Source of the DNA: Streptomyces griseus
GTDB lineage: Bacteria > Actinomycetota > Actinomycetes > Streptomycetales > Streptomycetaceae
Assembly: GCF_001715295.1 (NCBI RefSeq)
Contig: NZ_MDKB01000002.1
Coordinates: 1,634,313 to 1,698,312, forward strand
Direction: 5' to 3'
DNA: 64,000 nt
Shown: positions 25,705-33,864 of the stretch, piece by piece
Layout: every line of letters starts with the position of its first letter
Position numbering within the stretch: the first letter of the stretch is position 1
Notes under the pieces: model-generated
What the model saw: the letters and a program-made list of their open reading frames with translations, nothing else
The model's database searches: none
Told to the model about the DNA's origin: nothing
Made by a program: the position numbers and the translations under genes

Positions 25705-27210
25705 TCAGCCGAGGGCCGCTCCGCCTGCCGGGTGCCGGTCCCCGCCCGGCTCCCCGGCCTCAGGGTCTGTGCCGGGGCGGGCACGGTCCACCATCCGCCG
25801 CAGCGACACCTTGTCCGGGGCCCCGTCGAGCACCCCGCCCGACGGGTCGTCCGCTCCGTCGCGCCGTACCGGATCGCGCTCGGGCATCAGGATGTCCCTG
25901 ACGATCACGGCGCAGAGGTACAGGGTGCCCAGGAGGTGCAGGGCGATCACGACCTGGTAGCCCTCCTGGGGCAGTCCCTGGTGCTTGTCGCCGCTCGTGG
26001 TGTACGCGAGGTACAGCCAGATCCCCAGGAAGTACACGACCTCGCAGGCCTGCCAGACGAGGAAGTCCCGCCAGCGCGGCCTGGCCAGCGCGGCCAGCGG
26101 GATCAGCCAGAGCACGTACTGCGGTGAGTAGACCTTGTTCGTGAGGATGAAGGCGGCCACCACCAGGAACGCGAGCTGGGCGAACCGCGGCCGGTGCCGG
26201 GCTCCCAGCGCCAGGCCCGCGATCCCCGCACACAGCACGATCATCAGCAGCACGGAGGCCGTGTTCACGGTGTCCACGCCGATGGGGCGTCCGGTGCGCT
26301 GGGTGATGATCAGCCAGAAGGAGCCGTAGTCGATCTGCCGTTCCTGGCTGAAGGTGTAGAACTTCTTCCAGCCCTCGGGCGCGTACAGCATGACCGGAAG
26401 GTTCACAGCCAGCCAGGCAGCCGCCGCGCCGAGCAGAGCGGACGTGTACTCCCGCCATCTGCCCGCCCGCCAGCACAGGACGAGCAGCGGCCCCAGGAGC
26501 AGCGCCGGGTACAGTTTCGCAGCCGTCGCCAGGCCGATGAGGACGCCGAAGGCGAGCACCCTGCCGCGGGACCACATCAGCATCGCCGCGGCCGTCAGCG
26601 CGACGGCGAACAGGTCCCAGTTGATCGTCGCGGTGAGCGCGAGCGCCGGTGCGAGGGCGACCAGGAGCCCGTCCCAGGGGCGGAGCCGGTGGGTGCGGGC
26701 GACGCACACCACGATGATCACGGCGCAGATCATCAGCATGCCCGCGTTGACCATCCAGTACATCTGTTCGTGCTGCTGCATGGAATCGGAGTCGGGGGTC
26801 GGCGTCAGCCAGGAGGCGATCTGCATGAACAGGCCCGTCAGGACCGGGTACTCGAGGTAGTCCATGTCGCCGCTGAGCCGGTCGGCGTAGGGGACGAGGC
26901 CCTCGGCGAAGCCGCGGCCGAGGTACAGGTGCGGGATGTCCGAGTAGCAGGCATGGGTGTACTGCGAGCTGGTCCCGCGGAACCAAGCCCAGTCGTAGCA
27001 GGGGATCTTCTGCACCATGCCGAGTGCGAACATCCCGATTGCCACGAGCACGACGACCCGTACCGGCGTGAGCGGTCCCGCTCCCAGGCGTGCCCAGCGG
27101 CCCACGGGGCCGCCGATCAGCTCGCTGCCGGCCGCGGCGATCTCGTCCTGCCGCGTCGGCCGTACGACGGGGCGCTCCTGGTGCACGCTCGTGTCCTCTG
27201 CGCTTGGCAT
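25705..27210 (-). CDS. Integral membrane glycosyltransferase, GT87-like
   Basis: A 501-residue polytopic membrane protein with about 11-12 hydrophobic segments after a soluble N-terminus of about 60 residues. It resembles the actinobacterial GT-C family of polyprenyl-phosphate-mannose-dependent alpha-mannosyltransferases (DUF2029/GT87, PimE-like). The acidic loop segment YADRLSGDMDYLEYPVLTGL (about residues 120-140) is typical for the extracytoplasmic catalytic loop of the family. The ATG at 27210 (MPSAEDTSVHQE) has AGG 9 nt upstream; an ATG three codons earlier is possible. It lies downstream of the penicillin-binding protein gene on the same strand but behind a strong terminator. Confidence 0.85.
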   Translation of the reverse strand: MPSAEDTSVHQERPVVRPTRQDEIAAAGSELIGGPVGRWARLGAGPLTPVRVVVLVAIGMFALGMVQKIPCYDWAWFRGTSSQYTHACYSDIPHLYLGRGFAEGLVPYADRLSGDMDYLEYPVLTGLFMQIASWLTPTPDSDSMQQHEQMYWMVNAGMLMICAVIIVVCVARTHRLRPWDGLLVALAPALALTATINWDLFAVALTAAAMLMWSRGRVLAFGVLIGLATAAKLYPALLLGPLLVLCWRAGRWREYTSALLGAAAAWLAVNLPVMLYAPEGWKKFYTFSQERQIDYGSFWLIITQRTGRPIGVDTVNTASVLLMIVLCAGIAGLALGARHRPRFAQLAFLVVAAFILTNKVYSPQYVLWLIPLAALARPRWRDFLVWQACEVVYFLGIWLYLAYTTSGDKHQGLPQEGYQVVIALHLLGTLYLCAVIVRDILMPERDPVRRDGADDPSGGVLDGAPDKVSLRRMVDRARPGTDPEAGEPGGDRHPAGGAALG

Positions 27211-27268
27211 GCCGCACATCCTGCCGTACCGGGCTGTGAGTGACACGTGGGCCGCCTGCGGGACACGA

Positions 27269-27305
27269 GAGGGCCGCCCGCACCTGGGGGGTGCGGGCGG
27301 CCCTC
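27269..27305 (-). terminator. Terminator of the penicillin-binding protein gene
   Basis: A perfect 16-bp stem (27269-27284 and 27290-27305) with a 5-nt G-rich loop lies 45 bp past the stop codon of the penicillin-binding protein gene and upstream of the GT87-like gene. Confidence 0.85.
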
Positions 27306-27349
27306 GTCACGCGTATCCGGCAGGTCCTGGGGGAGGCCGGAGGTCGGTA

Positions 27350-30070
27350 CTACCCGCCGCCTCCGAAGAGCCCGCCGCCGTTGCCGTTGCCGTTGCCGTT
27401 GCCGCTCGTGGTTCCGGTCGATCCGTCGGTCGAGCCGTCGGTCGTCCCGGTGGTCGTTCCGGTGTCCGTCCCGCCGGTCGTGGTGTCGCCGGTCGTGGTC
27501 CCGCCGTTGGTGGTCCCGTCCGTGGTGCCGCCGTTGCCGTTCCCGGTGTTGGTGCCACCGTTGGGGTTCTGGCAGTCCCAGTCGAACGTGCCGCAGGTCT
27601 CCGTCGGTGTGGGGGACACGGTCGACGGCGTGGGCGCCGGCGGGGTGGGTGACTCGCTGGACTCGGACGGCGACGGGGTCGGGCTGGGGGTCGGGCTGGG
27701 ACTGACCGCGCCGCCGCCGAACAGCTTCTCCCCGTACGGCTCGGGCTTGGGGAACTTGACGACCTTCATCCCCTTCACCGCCTCGGCCATGTAGTCGTGC
27801 CAGATGTGTGCGGGGAACGACGCACCGTGGATCTTGGCCTCGCCACCCGTGCCGAACATCTCCAGGAACTCGCGGTTCTTCTTCGTCTCGTCGTCGTCCA
27901 TCCGGAACATGCTGACGGCCGTGGAGATCTGCGGGGTGTAGCCGACGAACCAGGCCGACTTGTTACCGTCCGTAGTACCGGTCTTGCCCGCCACGTCACG
28001 GCCGGGGAGCTGCGCGGGTGTACCGGTGCCGTTCTCCACGACGTTCTTCAGGACGTCGGTGACGTTGTCGGCGATGACCCGCTTCAAGGCGGTCTTGGTC
28101 ACCGTCTCGTGCTGATAGATGACCTCACCCTTCTGCTTGACCTCGGTGACCGAGAAGGGGTCGTTCCGCTTACCGCTGGTGGCGAAGGTGGCGTACGCGC
28201 CGGCCATGCGGATGGCGCTCGGCGACGACGTGCCGATGGAGAACGACGGAACCTTCGAATCCGCCATGTACTCGTCGTCACGCAGACCCGCGGCGACGGC
28301 GACGTCCTTCACCTTGTCCGTACCGACGTCCATGCCCAGCTGCACGTAGGGGGAGTTGGCGGATTCCTGCATGGCGTACCGCAGGGTGATGTCACCGTAG
28401 GACTTACCGCCGTCGTTGGTCTGCAGCCACTGCTCTCCCTCAGCGTTCTGCCAGACGTCCCCGTTGTACAGCTTGATCTTCAGCTTGTTGTCGCCGTTGT
28501 ACTGCGCCATGGGCGAGACAGGGGTCCGGTCCGTCTCGCTCTGCTCCGCGGGGAGCTTCGGATCGCGCTTCCCGTACTCCATGGCGGCGGCCAGCACGAA
28601 GGGCTTGAAGGTCGAACCGACCTGCGCGCCGGTCGCGTCGGCGTTGTTGGTGTAGTGCTTCGTCGCGTCCTGACCACCGTAGGTGGCGAGAATGGCCCCC
28701 GTCTCGGTGTCCACGGACGCCCCGCCGAACTCGACGTGCGTGTCCTTGTCCGGCCGCTTCTCCGGGTCGATCTTGGCCTTGTACACCTTCGTGACCGCGG
28801 CTTCGAGCGCCTTGACCTTCTTCTTGTCGAAGGTCGTGTGGATCTCGTAACCGCCCTGGGCCAGCTGCCGTTCGGTGACGCCCCGGTCGTTGTGCGCGAG
28901 GAAGTACTTCGTGGCCAGGTCCACCAGGTAACCCGTCTGGCCGCCCAGCTTGGCGTCCTTCTTCGGTTCGTGGGGCATGGGGAACGTCGTGTACTTGGCG
29001 CGCTCGGCCGCGCTCAGCCGGCTGTCCTTGACCTCTTCGTCGAGGATCCACTTCCAGCGCTTCTGCGCGCGTTCGGTGTTCTTCTCCCGCGTGGCCTGCA
29101 CCGGGTCCACCTCGGGGGCGCCCGCCGGGTCGTAGTAGCTCGCACCCTTGAGCAGGCTCGCCAGGAAGGCGCACTCGCTCGCGTCCAGCGCCGTGGCGTC
29201 CTTGCCGTAGTACGCGCGTGCGGCGGCCTGCAGACCCGAGGCGCCGCGGCCGTAGTAGGAGATGTTGAGGTAGCCCTCCATGACCTTCTCCTTGCTCACG
29301 GTCCTGCCGACCTTGAGCGTGATGAAGAGCTCCTTGAACTTGCGGCTCAGCGTCTGGTCCTGCGTGAGCATCGAGTTCTTCACGTACTGCTGGGTGATCG
29401 TGGAACCGCCCTGCGTCTCACCGCCCTTGGCCATGTTCCAGAAGGCGCGGGCGATGCCCATGGGGTCGATGCCGTAGTCGTCCTTGAACGACTTGTTCTC
29501 GGCCGAGACGACCGCGCTCCGCATGGCCTTGGGGATCTGCTCGTAGCTGATCCACTGCCGGTTGACAGAACCGCCGGTGGCGACCATCTGCGTGTTGTCG
29601 GCCCAGTAGTAGACGTTGTTCTGCGCCAGGGCGTCCTTCTTCACCTCCGGCGTCGCGACGAGCGCGTACGCCACGCCGGCGGCGCCCATCATGAGGCCCA
29701 GGAAGCCCAGACACAGGCCGGAGACCAGCTTCCACGACGGCACCCAGCGGCGTACGCCGTACTTACCGGCCCGGGGGTAGTCGATGAAGCGCTTCTTGCC
29801 GGGGCGGCTTCCCGCCCGGCCACGCCCTTCCGGACCGCCGGCGTCGCCGCCGCCCCCGCGCCGCCTTCCCCCTCCGCCGCCCCGCTGGGCGCGACGTGCC
29901 TCAGCACGGCTGCCGTACGACGGTTCCTCGTCATAGGCCTCTGAGGGTGTTGCTGACGTTGCTCTGCGTGACGACCCATTGCGGCGTCCGGCAGGCTGTT
30001 GGGCGGCTCGTCTGGCCGCGGCACGTCCGCCACCTTGCGGTTGCGGCGCTTTGCGACGGTGCTCGCTCAT
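27350..30070 (-). CDS. Bifunctional penicillin-binding protein (class A)
   Basis: A 906-residue class A penicillin-binding protein that polymerises glycan strands and crosslinks stem peptides outside the membrane. Order of parts: a basic, Gly/Arg-rich cytoplasmic tail (1-107), one membrane span (about 112-140), the GT51 glycosyltransferase domain with SAENKSFKDDYGID (catalytic Glu191; the usual Asp after it is Asn) and GGSTITQQ (221-228), then the transpeptidase domain with Ser486-Thr-Phe-Lys489, Ser570-Ala-Asn572 and Lys696-Thr-Gly-Thr699. A low-complexity Pro/Ser/Thr then Gly/Thr/Asn-rich tail (about 795-906) ends it. It corresponds in position to mycobacterial ponA1 near the origin. Confidence 0.96.
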   Translation of the reverse strand: MSEHRRKAPQPQGGGRAAARRAAQQPAGRRNGSSRRATSATPSEAYDEEPSYGSRAEARRAQRGGGGGRRRGGGGDAGGPEGRGRAGSRPGKKRFIDYPRAGKYGVRRWVPSWKLVSGLCLGFLGLMMGAAGVAYALVATPEVKKDALAQNNVYYWADNTQMVATGGSVNRQWISYEQIPKAMRSAVVSAENKSFKDDYGIDPMGIARAFWNMAKGGETQGGSTITQQYVKNSMLTQDQTLSRKFKELFITLKVGRTVSKEKVMEGYLNISYYGRGASGLQAAARAYYGKDATALDASECAFLASLLKGASYYDPAGAPEVDPVQATREKNTERAQKRWKWILDEEVKDSRLSAAERAKYTTFPMPHEPKKDAKLGGQTGYLVDLATKYFLAHNDRGVTERQLAQGGYEIHTTFDKKKVKALEAAVTKVYKAKIDPEKRPDKDTHVEFGGASVDTETGAILATYGGQDATKHYTNNADATGAQVGSTFKPFVLAAAMEYGKRDPKLPAEQSETDRTPVSPMAQYNGDNKLKIKLYNGDVWQNAEGEQWLQTNDGGKSYGDITLRYAMQESANSPYVQLGMDVGTDKVKDVAVAAGLRDDEYMADSKVPSFSIGTSSPSAIRMAGAYATFATSGKRNDPFSVTEVKQKGEVIYQHETVTKTALKRVIADNVTDVLKNVVENGTGTPAQLPGRDVAGKTGTTDGNKSAWFVGYTPQISTAVSMFRMDDDETKKNREFLEMFGTGGEAKIHGASFPAHIWHDYMAEAVKGMKVVKFPKPEPYGEKLFGGGAVSPSPTPSPTPSPSESSESPTPPAPTPSTVSPTPTETCGTFDWDCQNPNGGTNTGNGNGGTTDGTTNGGTTTGDTTTGGTDTGTTTGTTDGSTDGSTGTTSGNGNGNGNGGGLFGGGG

Positions 30071-30372
30071 CGAACGACTACTCCTCGGGCAGGCGAGAGC
30101 GCCTGGAAGCGGCAGTTGAGTTCCGGTCCCCCCGCATGACGGACAAGCCCTGCGGAAGGCTCATCCGCAGTACATCCGGCAGTCCGCGATGAGTGACGCA
30201 CGACGGCGTCTCACGGTTCCCGGTGGTCTGCATCCCGCACAGACTACGCACGGTCGAAAACCTCCGGAGGCCGAACTTCATCCCAAATTACGCAAGTCAC
30301 TCGCCGAGAATCTCCGATGTGACACCGCTCACCCTGCATCCCCTTGTCCAACATGACGCACCGATCTATCGT

Positions 30373-30399
30373 GCTGATGTATCGAGTCGATACATCAGC
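30373..30399. promoter_or_regulatory. Probable PadR operator
   Basis: A perfect palindrome with 13-bp arms around a single central G: GCTGATGTATCGA (30373-30385) and TCGATACATCAGC (30387-30399). The ATGTA...TACAT core is the usual shape of PadR-family operators. It lies 58 bp upstream of the padR start in the 386-bp divergent gap (30071-30456) that also holds the penicillin-binding protein promoter. I see no gene in the rest of the gap. Confidence 0.82.
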
Positions 30400-30456
30400 G
30401 TGGAACAGCGTGGCCGCCCAGGCCGCGCGGAAACGCCGGCGAAGGAGGAGGCGCAG

Positions 30457-31158
30457 GTGAGCAGACGCTCCGGCATCCTCGAATTCGCCGTCCTGGGCCT
30501 GCTCCGCGAATCCCCGATGCACGGGTACGAGCTGCGTAAACGCCTCAACACCTCGCTGGGCATCTTCCGCGCCTTCAGCTACGGCACCCTCTACCCCTGT
30601 CTCAAGACGCTGGTCGCCAACGGCTGGTTGATCGAGGAGACGGGGAGCGATCCGGCACTTCCGCCCGCGGCCGGCCGTGGGGTCGCCCCCGCGTCGTCAC
30701 TCGCGGGGCGCCGCGCGAAGATCGTCTACCGGTTGACGGCGGAAGGTAAGGAGCACTTCGAGGAGCTGCTCTCCCACACCGGCCCCGACGCCTGGGAGGA
30801 CGAGCACTTCGCCGCTCGCTTCGCCTTCTTCGGGCAGACGGAGCGCGAGGTGCGCATGCGCGTGCTCGAAGGCCGCCGCAGCAGGCTGGAGGAGCGGCTC
30901 GAGAAGATGCGCGCCTCCCTGGCCCGCACCCGTGAACGACTCGATGACTACACGCTTGAGCTGCAGCGGCACGGCATGGAGTCCGTGGAGCGCGAAGTGC
31001 GCTGGCTGAACGAGCTCATCGAGAGCGAGCGGTCGGGACGGGATCAGCGACGATCCTCGCCCGGGGGCTCCACTCAGCACGACACATCAGGAGAGACGGG
31101 CGGCCTGCCCCGGCACCGGGATGACACCCGGCCGGATCCGTCCGACGACACCAAGTGA
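30457..31158 (+). CDS. PadR-family transcriptional regulator
   Basis: A 233-residue PadR regulator. The winged helix is at the N-terminus ([20 protein letters not shown] and [20 protein letters not shown], about residues 6-57), followed by an insert, then a long coiled-coil dimerisation helix ([20 protein letters not shown] onward, about 128-190) and a disordered acidic tail. The GTG at 30457 has GAAGGAGGAG 6 nt upstream; longer forms of the frame would cross the operator. It precedes the inositol phosphate synthase gene by 62 bp, an arrangement shared with mycobacteria (Rv0047c-ino1), so it probably controls inositol supply and its own gene through the palindrome at 30373-30399. Confidence 0.92.
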   Translation: MSRRSGILEFAVLGLLRESPMHGYELRKRLNTSLGIFRAFSYGTLYPCLKTLVANGWLIEETGSDPALPPAAGRGVAPASSLAGRRAKIVYRLTAEGKEHFEELLSHTGPDAWEDEHFAARFAFFGQTEREVRMRVLEGRRSRLEERLEKMRASLARTRERLDDYTLELQRHGMESVEREVRWLNELIESERSGRDQRRSSPGGSTQHDTSGETGGLPRHRDDTRPDPSDDTK

Positions 31159-31220
31159 AAGACCCCGCAGACCCGCAAGGCGTCACGGGCAACACCGAGA
31201 ACACACAGGGAGCAATCGGC

Positions 31221-32303
31221 ATGGGTTCGGTTCGCGTAGCCATCGTCGGCGTGGGCAACTGCGCCGCCTCACTGGTGCAGGGCGTCGAGTACTACAAGGA
31301 CGCCGATCCGGCCGGCAAGGTGCCCGGTCTGATGCACGTCCAGTTCGGCGATTACCACGTGCGCGACGTCGAGTTCGTCGCCGCCTTCGACGTCGACGCG
31401 AAGAAGGTCGGCCTCGACCTCGCGGATGCCATCGGCGCCAGCGAGAACAACACCATCAAGATCGCCGACGTGCCGAACACCGGCGTGACCGTGCAGCGCG
31501 GCCACACCCACGACGGTCTGGGCAAGTACTACCGCGAGACGATCGAGGAGTCCGCCGAGGCCCCGGTCGACATCGTCCAGACCCTCAAGGACAAGCAGGT
31601 CGACGTCCTGGTCTGCTACCTGCCCGTCGGTTCCGAGGTCGCTGCGAAGTTCTACGCACAGTGCGCCATCGACGCCAAGGTCGCGTTCGTCAACGCCCTC
31701 CCGGTGTTCATCGCCGGCACCAAGGAGTGGGCGGACAAGTTCACCGAGGCCGGTGTCCCGATCGTCGGTGACGACATCAAGTCCCAGGTCGGCGCCACCA
31801 TCACGCACCGCGTGATGGCGAAGCTCTTCGAGGACCGGGGCGTCATCCTGGACCGCACGATGCAGCTGAACGTCGGCGGCAACATGGACTTCAAGAACAT
31901 GCTCGAGCGGGAGCGCCTGGAGTCCAAGAAGATCTCCAAGACCCAGGCCGTCACCTCGCAGATCCGTGACCGTGAGCTCGGTGCGGACAACGTCCACATC
32001 GGCCCCTCCGACTACGTGGCCTGGCTCGACGACCGCAAGTGGGCCTACGTGCGCCTCGAGGGCCGCGCCTTCGGCGACGTCCCGCTGAACCTCGAGTACA
32101 AGCTCGAGGTGTGGGACTCCCCGAACTCCGCGGGTGTCATCATCGACGCCGTGCGCGCGGCGAAGATCGCCAAGGACCGCGGCATCGGTGGCCCGATCCT
32201 CTCGGCCTCCTCGTACTTCATGAAGTCCCCGCCGGTCCAGTACTTCGACGACGAGGCCCGCGAGAACGTCGAGAAGTTCATCAACGGCGACGTCGAGCGC
32301 TGA
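31221..32303 (+). CDS. ino1: Inositol-3-phosphate synthase
   Basis: A 360-residue NAD-dependent enzyme that converts glucose 6-phosphate to 1L-myo-inositol 1-phosphate, the first step toward mycothiol and phosphatidylinositol. The Rossmann motif [20 protein letters not shown] (residues 6-25) and the family block [20 protein letters not shown], with the active-site Lys residues in KKISKTQAV, are visible. Length matches actinobacterial Ino1. The ATG at 31221 is 62 bp after padR, so the two are probably one transcript ending at the hairpin at 32363-32407. Confidence 0.96.
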   Translation: MGSVRVAIVGVGNCAASLVQGVEYYKDADPAGKVPGLMHVQFGDYHVRDVEFVAAFDVDAKKVGLDLADAIGASENNTIKIADVPNTGVTVQRGHTHDGLGKYYRETIEESAEAPVDIVQTLKDKQVDVLVCYLPVGSEVAAKFYAQCAIDAKVAFVNALPVFIAGTKEWADKFTEAGVPIVGDDIKSQVGATITHRVMAKLFEDRGVILDRTMQLNVGGNMDFKNMLERERLESKKISKTQAVTSQIRDRELGADNVHIGPSDYVAWLDDRKWAYVRLEGRAFGDVPLNLEYKLEVWDSPNSAGVIIDAVRAAKIAKDRGIGGPILSASSYFMKSPPVQYFDDEARENVEKFINGDVER

Positions 32304-32362
32304 TCGGGGCCGTCACGGCTTCAGTCTCACCGGGGTGAGGGGCGGCAGCGCTCCCGCCTCCG

Positions 32363-32407
32363 CACGAGGGGGGTCCCCGGGCAATCCGCCCGGGGACCCC
32401 CCTCGTG
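32363..32407 (+). terminator. Terminator of the padR-ino1 operon
   Basis: A perfect 20-bp stem (32363-32382 and 32388-32407) with a 5-nt loop begins 60 bp after the ino1 stop codon. The next gene's start codon is only 17 bp beyond the stem. Confidence 0.88.
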
Positions 32408-32423
32408 TGTGACCCTTGCCCAC

Positions 32424-33713
32424 ATGCCTGTCGTGCGTGATCTTGGCGTACTCCTGCGCCTCCGGAACTTCCGTCGCCTCCTCGCCGTGCGGCTCCTCTC
32501 CCAGGCAGCCGACGGCGTCTATCAGGTCGCGCTCGCCACGTACGTCATCTTCTCCCCGGAGAACCAGACGACCCCAGGTGCCATCGCCTCCGCCATGGCC
32601 GTGCTGCTCCTCCCGTACTCACTGGTCGGCCCGTTCGCGGGAGTCCTGCTGGATCGCTGGCCACGACGCCAGGTCTTCCTCTACGGAAACCTCCTGCGGG
32701 CCGCCCTGGCCTGCTGCACCGCCCTTCTGCTCCTGCAGTCCGTGCCCGAGTGGATGTTCTACGTCTCAGCTCTCTTCGTCACCGCGGTCAACCGTTTCGT
32801 CCTGGCAGGGCTTTCCGCCGCCCTCCCCCATGTCGTCGACAACGACCGGCTCGTGGTGGCCAACTCGCTCTCCCCGACGGCAGGCACTCTGGCGGCCACT
32901 GCGGGCGGCGGCCTGGCACTGGCCATGCGGCTCCTGACGAACGGGTCCGACGCGGCCGTCGTCCTCCTGGGCGCGGTGCTCTACCTGCTGTCCGCGCTGA
33001 CCTCGCTGTCACTGGCCCGTGAACTGCTCGGCCCGGACCGCGACCAGCCCCACGTGCGTCTACGGGAGGCCCTGGCCACGACCGCGCGTGGACTCGTCGC
33101 CGGCTTGCGCCATTTGGCGGAGCGGAAGGACGCGGCGCGCGCCCTGGCCGCCATGACCGTGATCCGTTTCTGCTACGGGGCTCTCACCGTGATGCTCCTG
33201 ATGCTGTGCCGCTACGCGTGGTCCGACGGCGCGTCCGACGGCCTCGCCCTGCTCGGCCTGGCACTGGGCGCCTCCGCCGCCGGATTCTTCGTGGCCGCCG
33301 TCATCACCCCCTGGGCCGTCGGACGCTTCGGCCGCTACGGCTGGCTGGCGGTGTGCGCAGGCGCGGCAGCCGTCCTGGAGCCGGCCCTGGGACTGCCCTT
33401 CGCGCCCGCCCCGATGCTGCCTGCGGCGTTCGTACTCGGGTTGGTGACCCAGGGATCGAAGATCGCGACGGACACCGAGGTGCAGACCTCTGTGGACGAC
33501 GCGTTCCGCGGCAGGGTCTTCTCGCTCTACGACGTGCTGTTCAACGTCGCATTCGTCGCCGCTGCCGGCATGGCCGCTCTCGCGCTTCCGGCGGACGGCA
33601 GATCCGTCGTGGTAGTGGTCACGGTGGCCGCTCTCTACGCCGCGGTAGCCCTGGCCATGCTCCGGTGGAGAGACGTCAGCACCGCGAAGCCGGACGCCCA
33701 CCCCAGTGTGTGA
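32424..33713 (+). CDS. MFS transporter
   Basis: A 429-residue major facilitator protein with 11-12 predicted spans. It opens RDLGVLLRLRNFRRLLAVRL and has motif A as LLDRWPRRQVFLYGN (about residues 77-91), typical of MFS_3/enterobactin-exporter-like permeases. The ATG at 32424 starts 17 bp past the ino1 terminator stem, so its promoter must overlap that hairpin or it relies on read-through; an in-frame GTG at 32409 would overlap even more. The substrate is unknown. The gene ends in the parS-bearing convergent gap. Confidence 0.88.
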   Translation: MPVVRDLGVLLRLRNFRRLLAVRLLSQAADGVYQVALATYVIFSPENQTTPGAIASAMAVLLLPYSLVGPFAGVLLDRWPRRQVFLYGNLLRAALACCTALLLLQSVPEWMFYVSALFVTAVNRFVLAGLSAALPHVVDNDRLVVANSLSPTAGTLAATAGGGLALAMRLLTNGSDAAVVLLGAVLYLLSALTSLSLARELLGPDRDQPHVRLREALATTARGLVAGLRHLAERKDAARALAAMTVIRFCYGALTVMLLMLCRYAWSDGASDGLALLGLALGASAAGFFVAAVITPWAVGRFGRYGWLAVCAGAAAVLEPALGLPFAPAPMLPAAFVLGLVTQGSKIATDTEVQTSVDDAFRGRVFSLYDVLFNVAFVAAAGMAALALPADGRSVVVVVTVAALYAAVALAMLRWRDVSTAKPDAHPSV

Positions 33714-33775
33714 GGACTACCGCTTCGCCGGTTCGTACACGCCGGGCACTGCGTCACACATGGATGAGGGGCGTT

Positions 33776-33789
33776 GTTTCACGTGAAAC
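33776..33789. promoter_or_regulatory. parS site 5, inside a hairpin
   Basis: An exact GTTTCACGTGAAAC forming the centre of a longer 30-bp near-palindrome (33768-33797, arms GGGGCGTT and AGCGCCCC with one G-T pair). It lies in the 151-bp convergent gap after the MFS gene, where it can also act as its transcription terminator. Confidence 0.95.
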
Positions 33790-33829
33790 AGCGCCCCTCG
33801 ATACTCGACGCCGGAATCCACCGGGTCAT

Positions 33830-33843
33830 GTTTCACGTGAAAC
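33830..33843. promoter_or_regulatory. parS site 6, inside a hairpin
   Basis: An exact GTTTCACGTGAAAC forming the centre of a perfect 28-bp palindrome (33823-33850) with outer arms GGGTCAT and ATGACCC. It lies 15 bp beyond the end of the convergent CCA-adding enzyme gene and probably doubles as its terminator. Confidence 0.95.
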
Positions 33844-33864
33844 ATGACCCAGTGAGGCGAGGTC

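Noticed and set aside
27797..29944. A 715-codon open frame on the plus strand opposite the penicillin-binding protein gene
   Set aside because: It is the mirror of a well-supported gene; its product is Val/Leu/Arg-rich without family motifs, as expected when GC-rich codons are read on the opposite strand.
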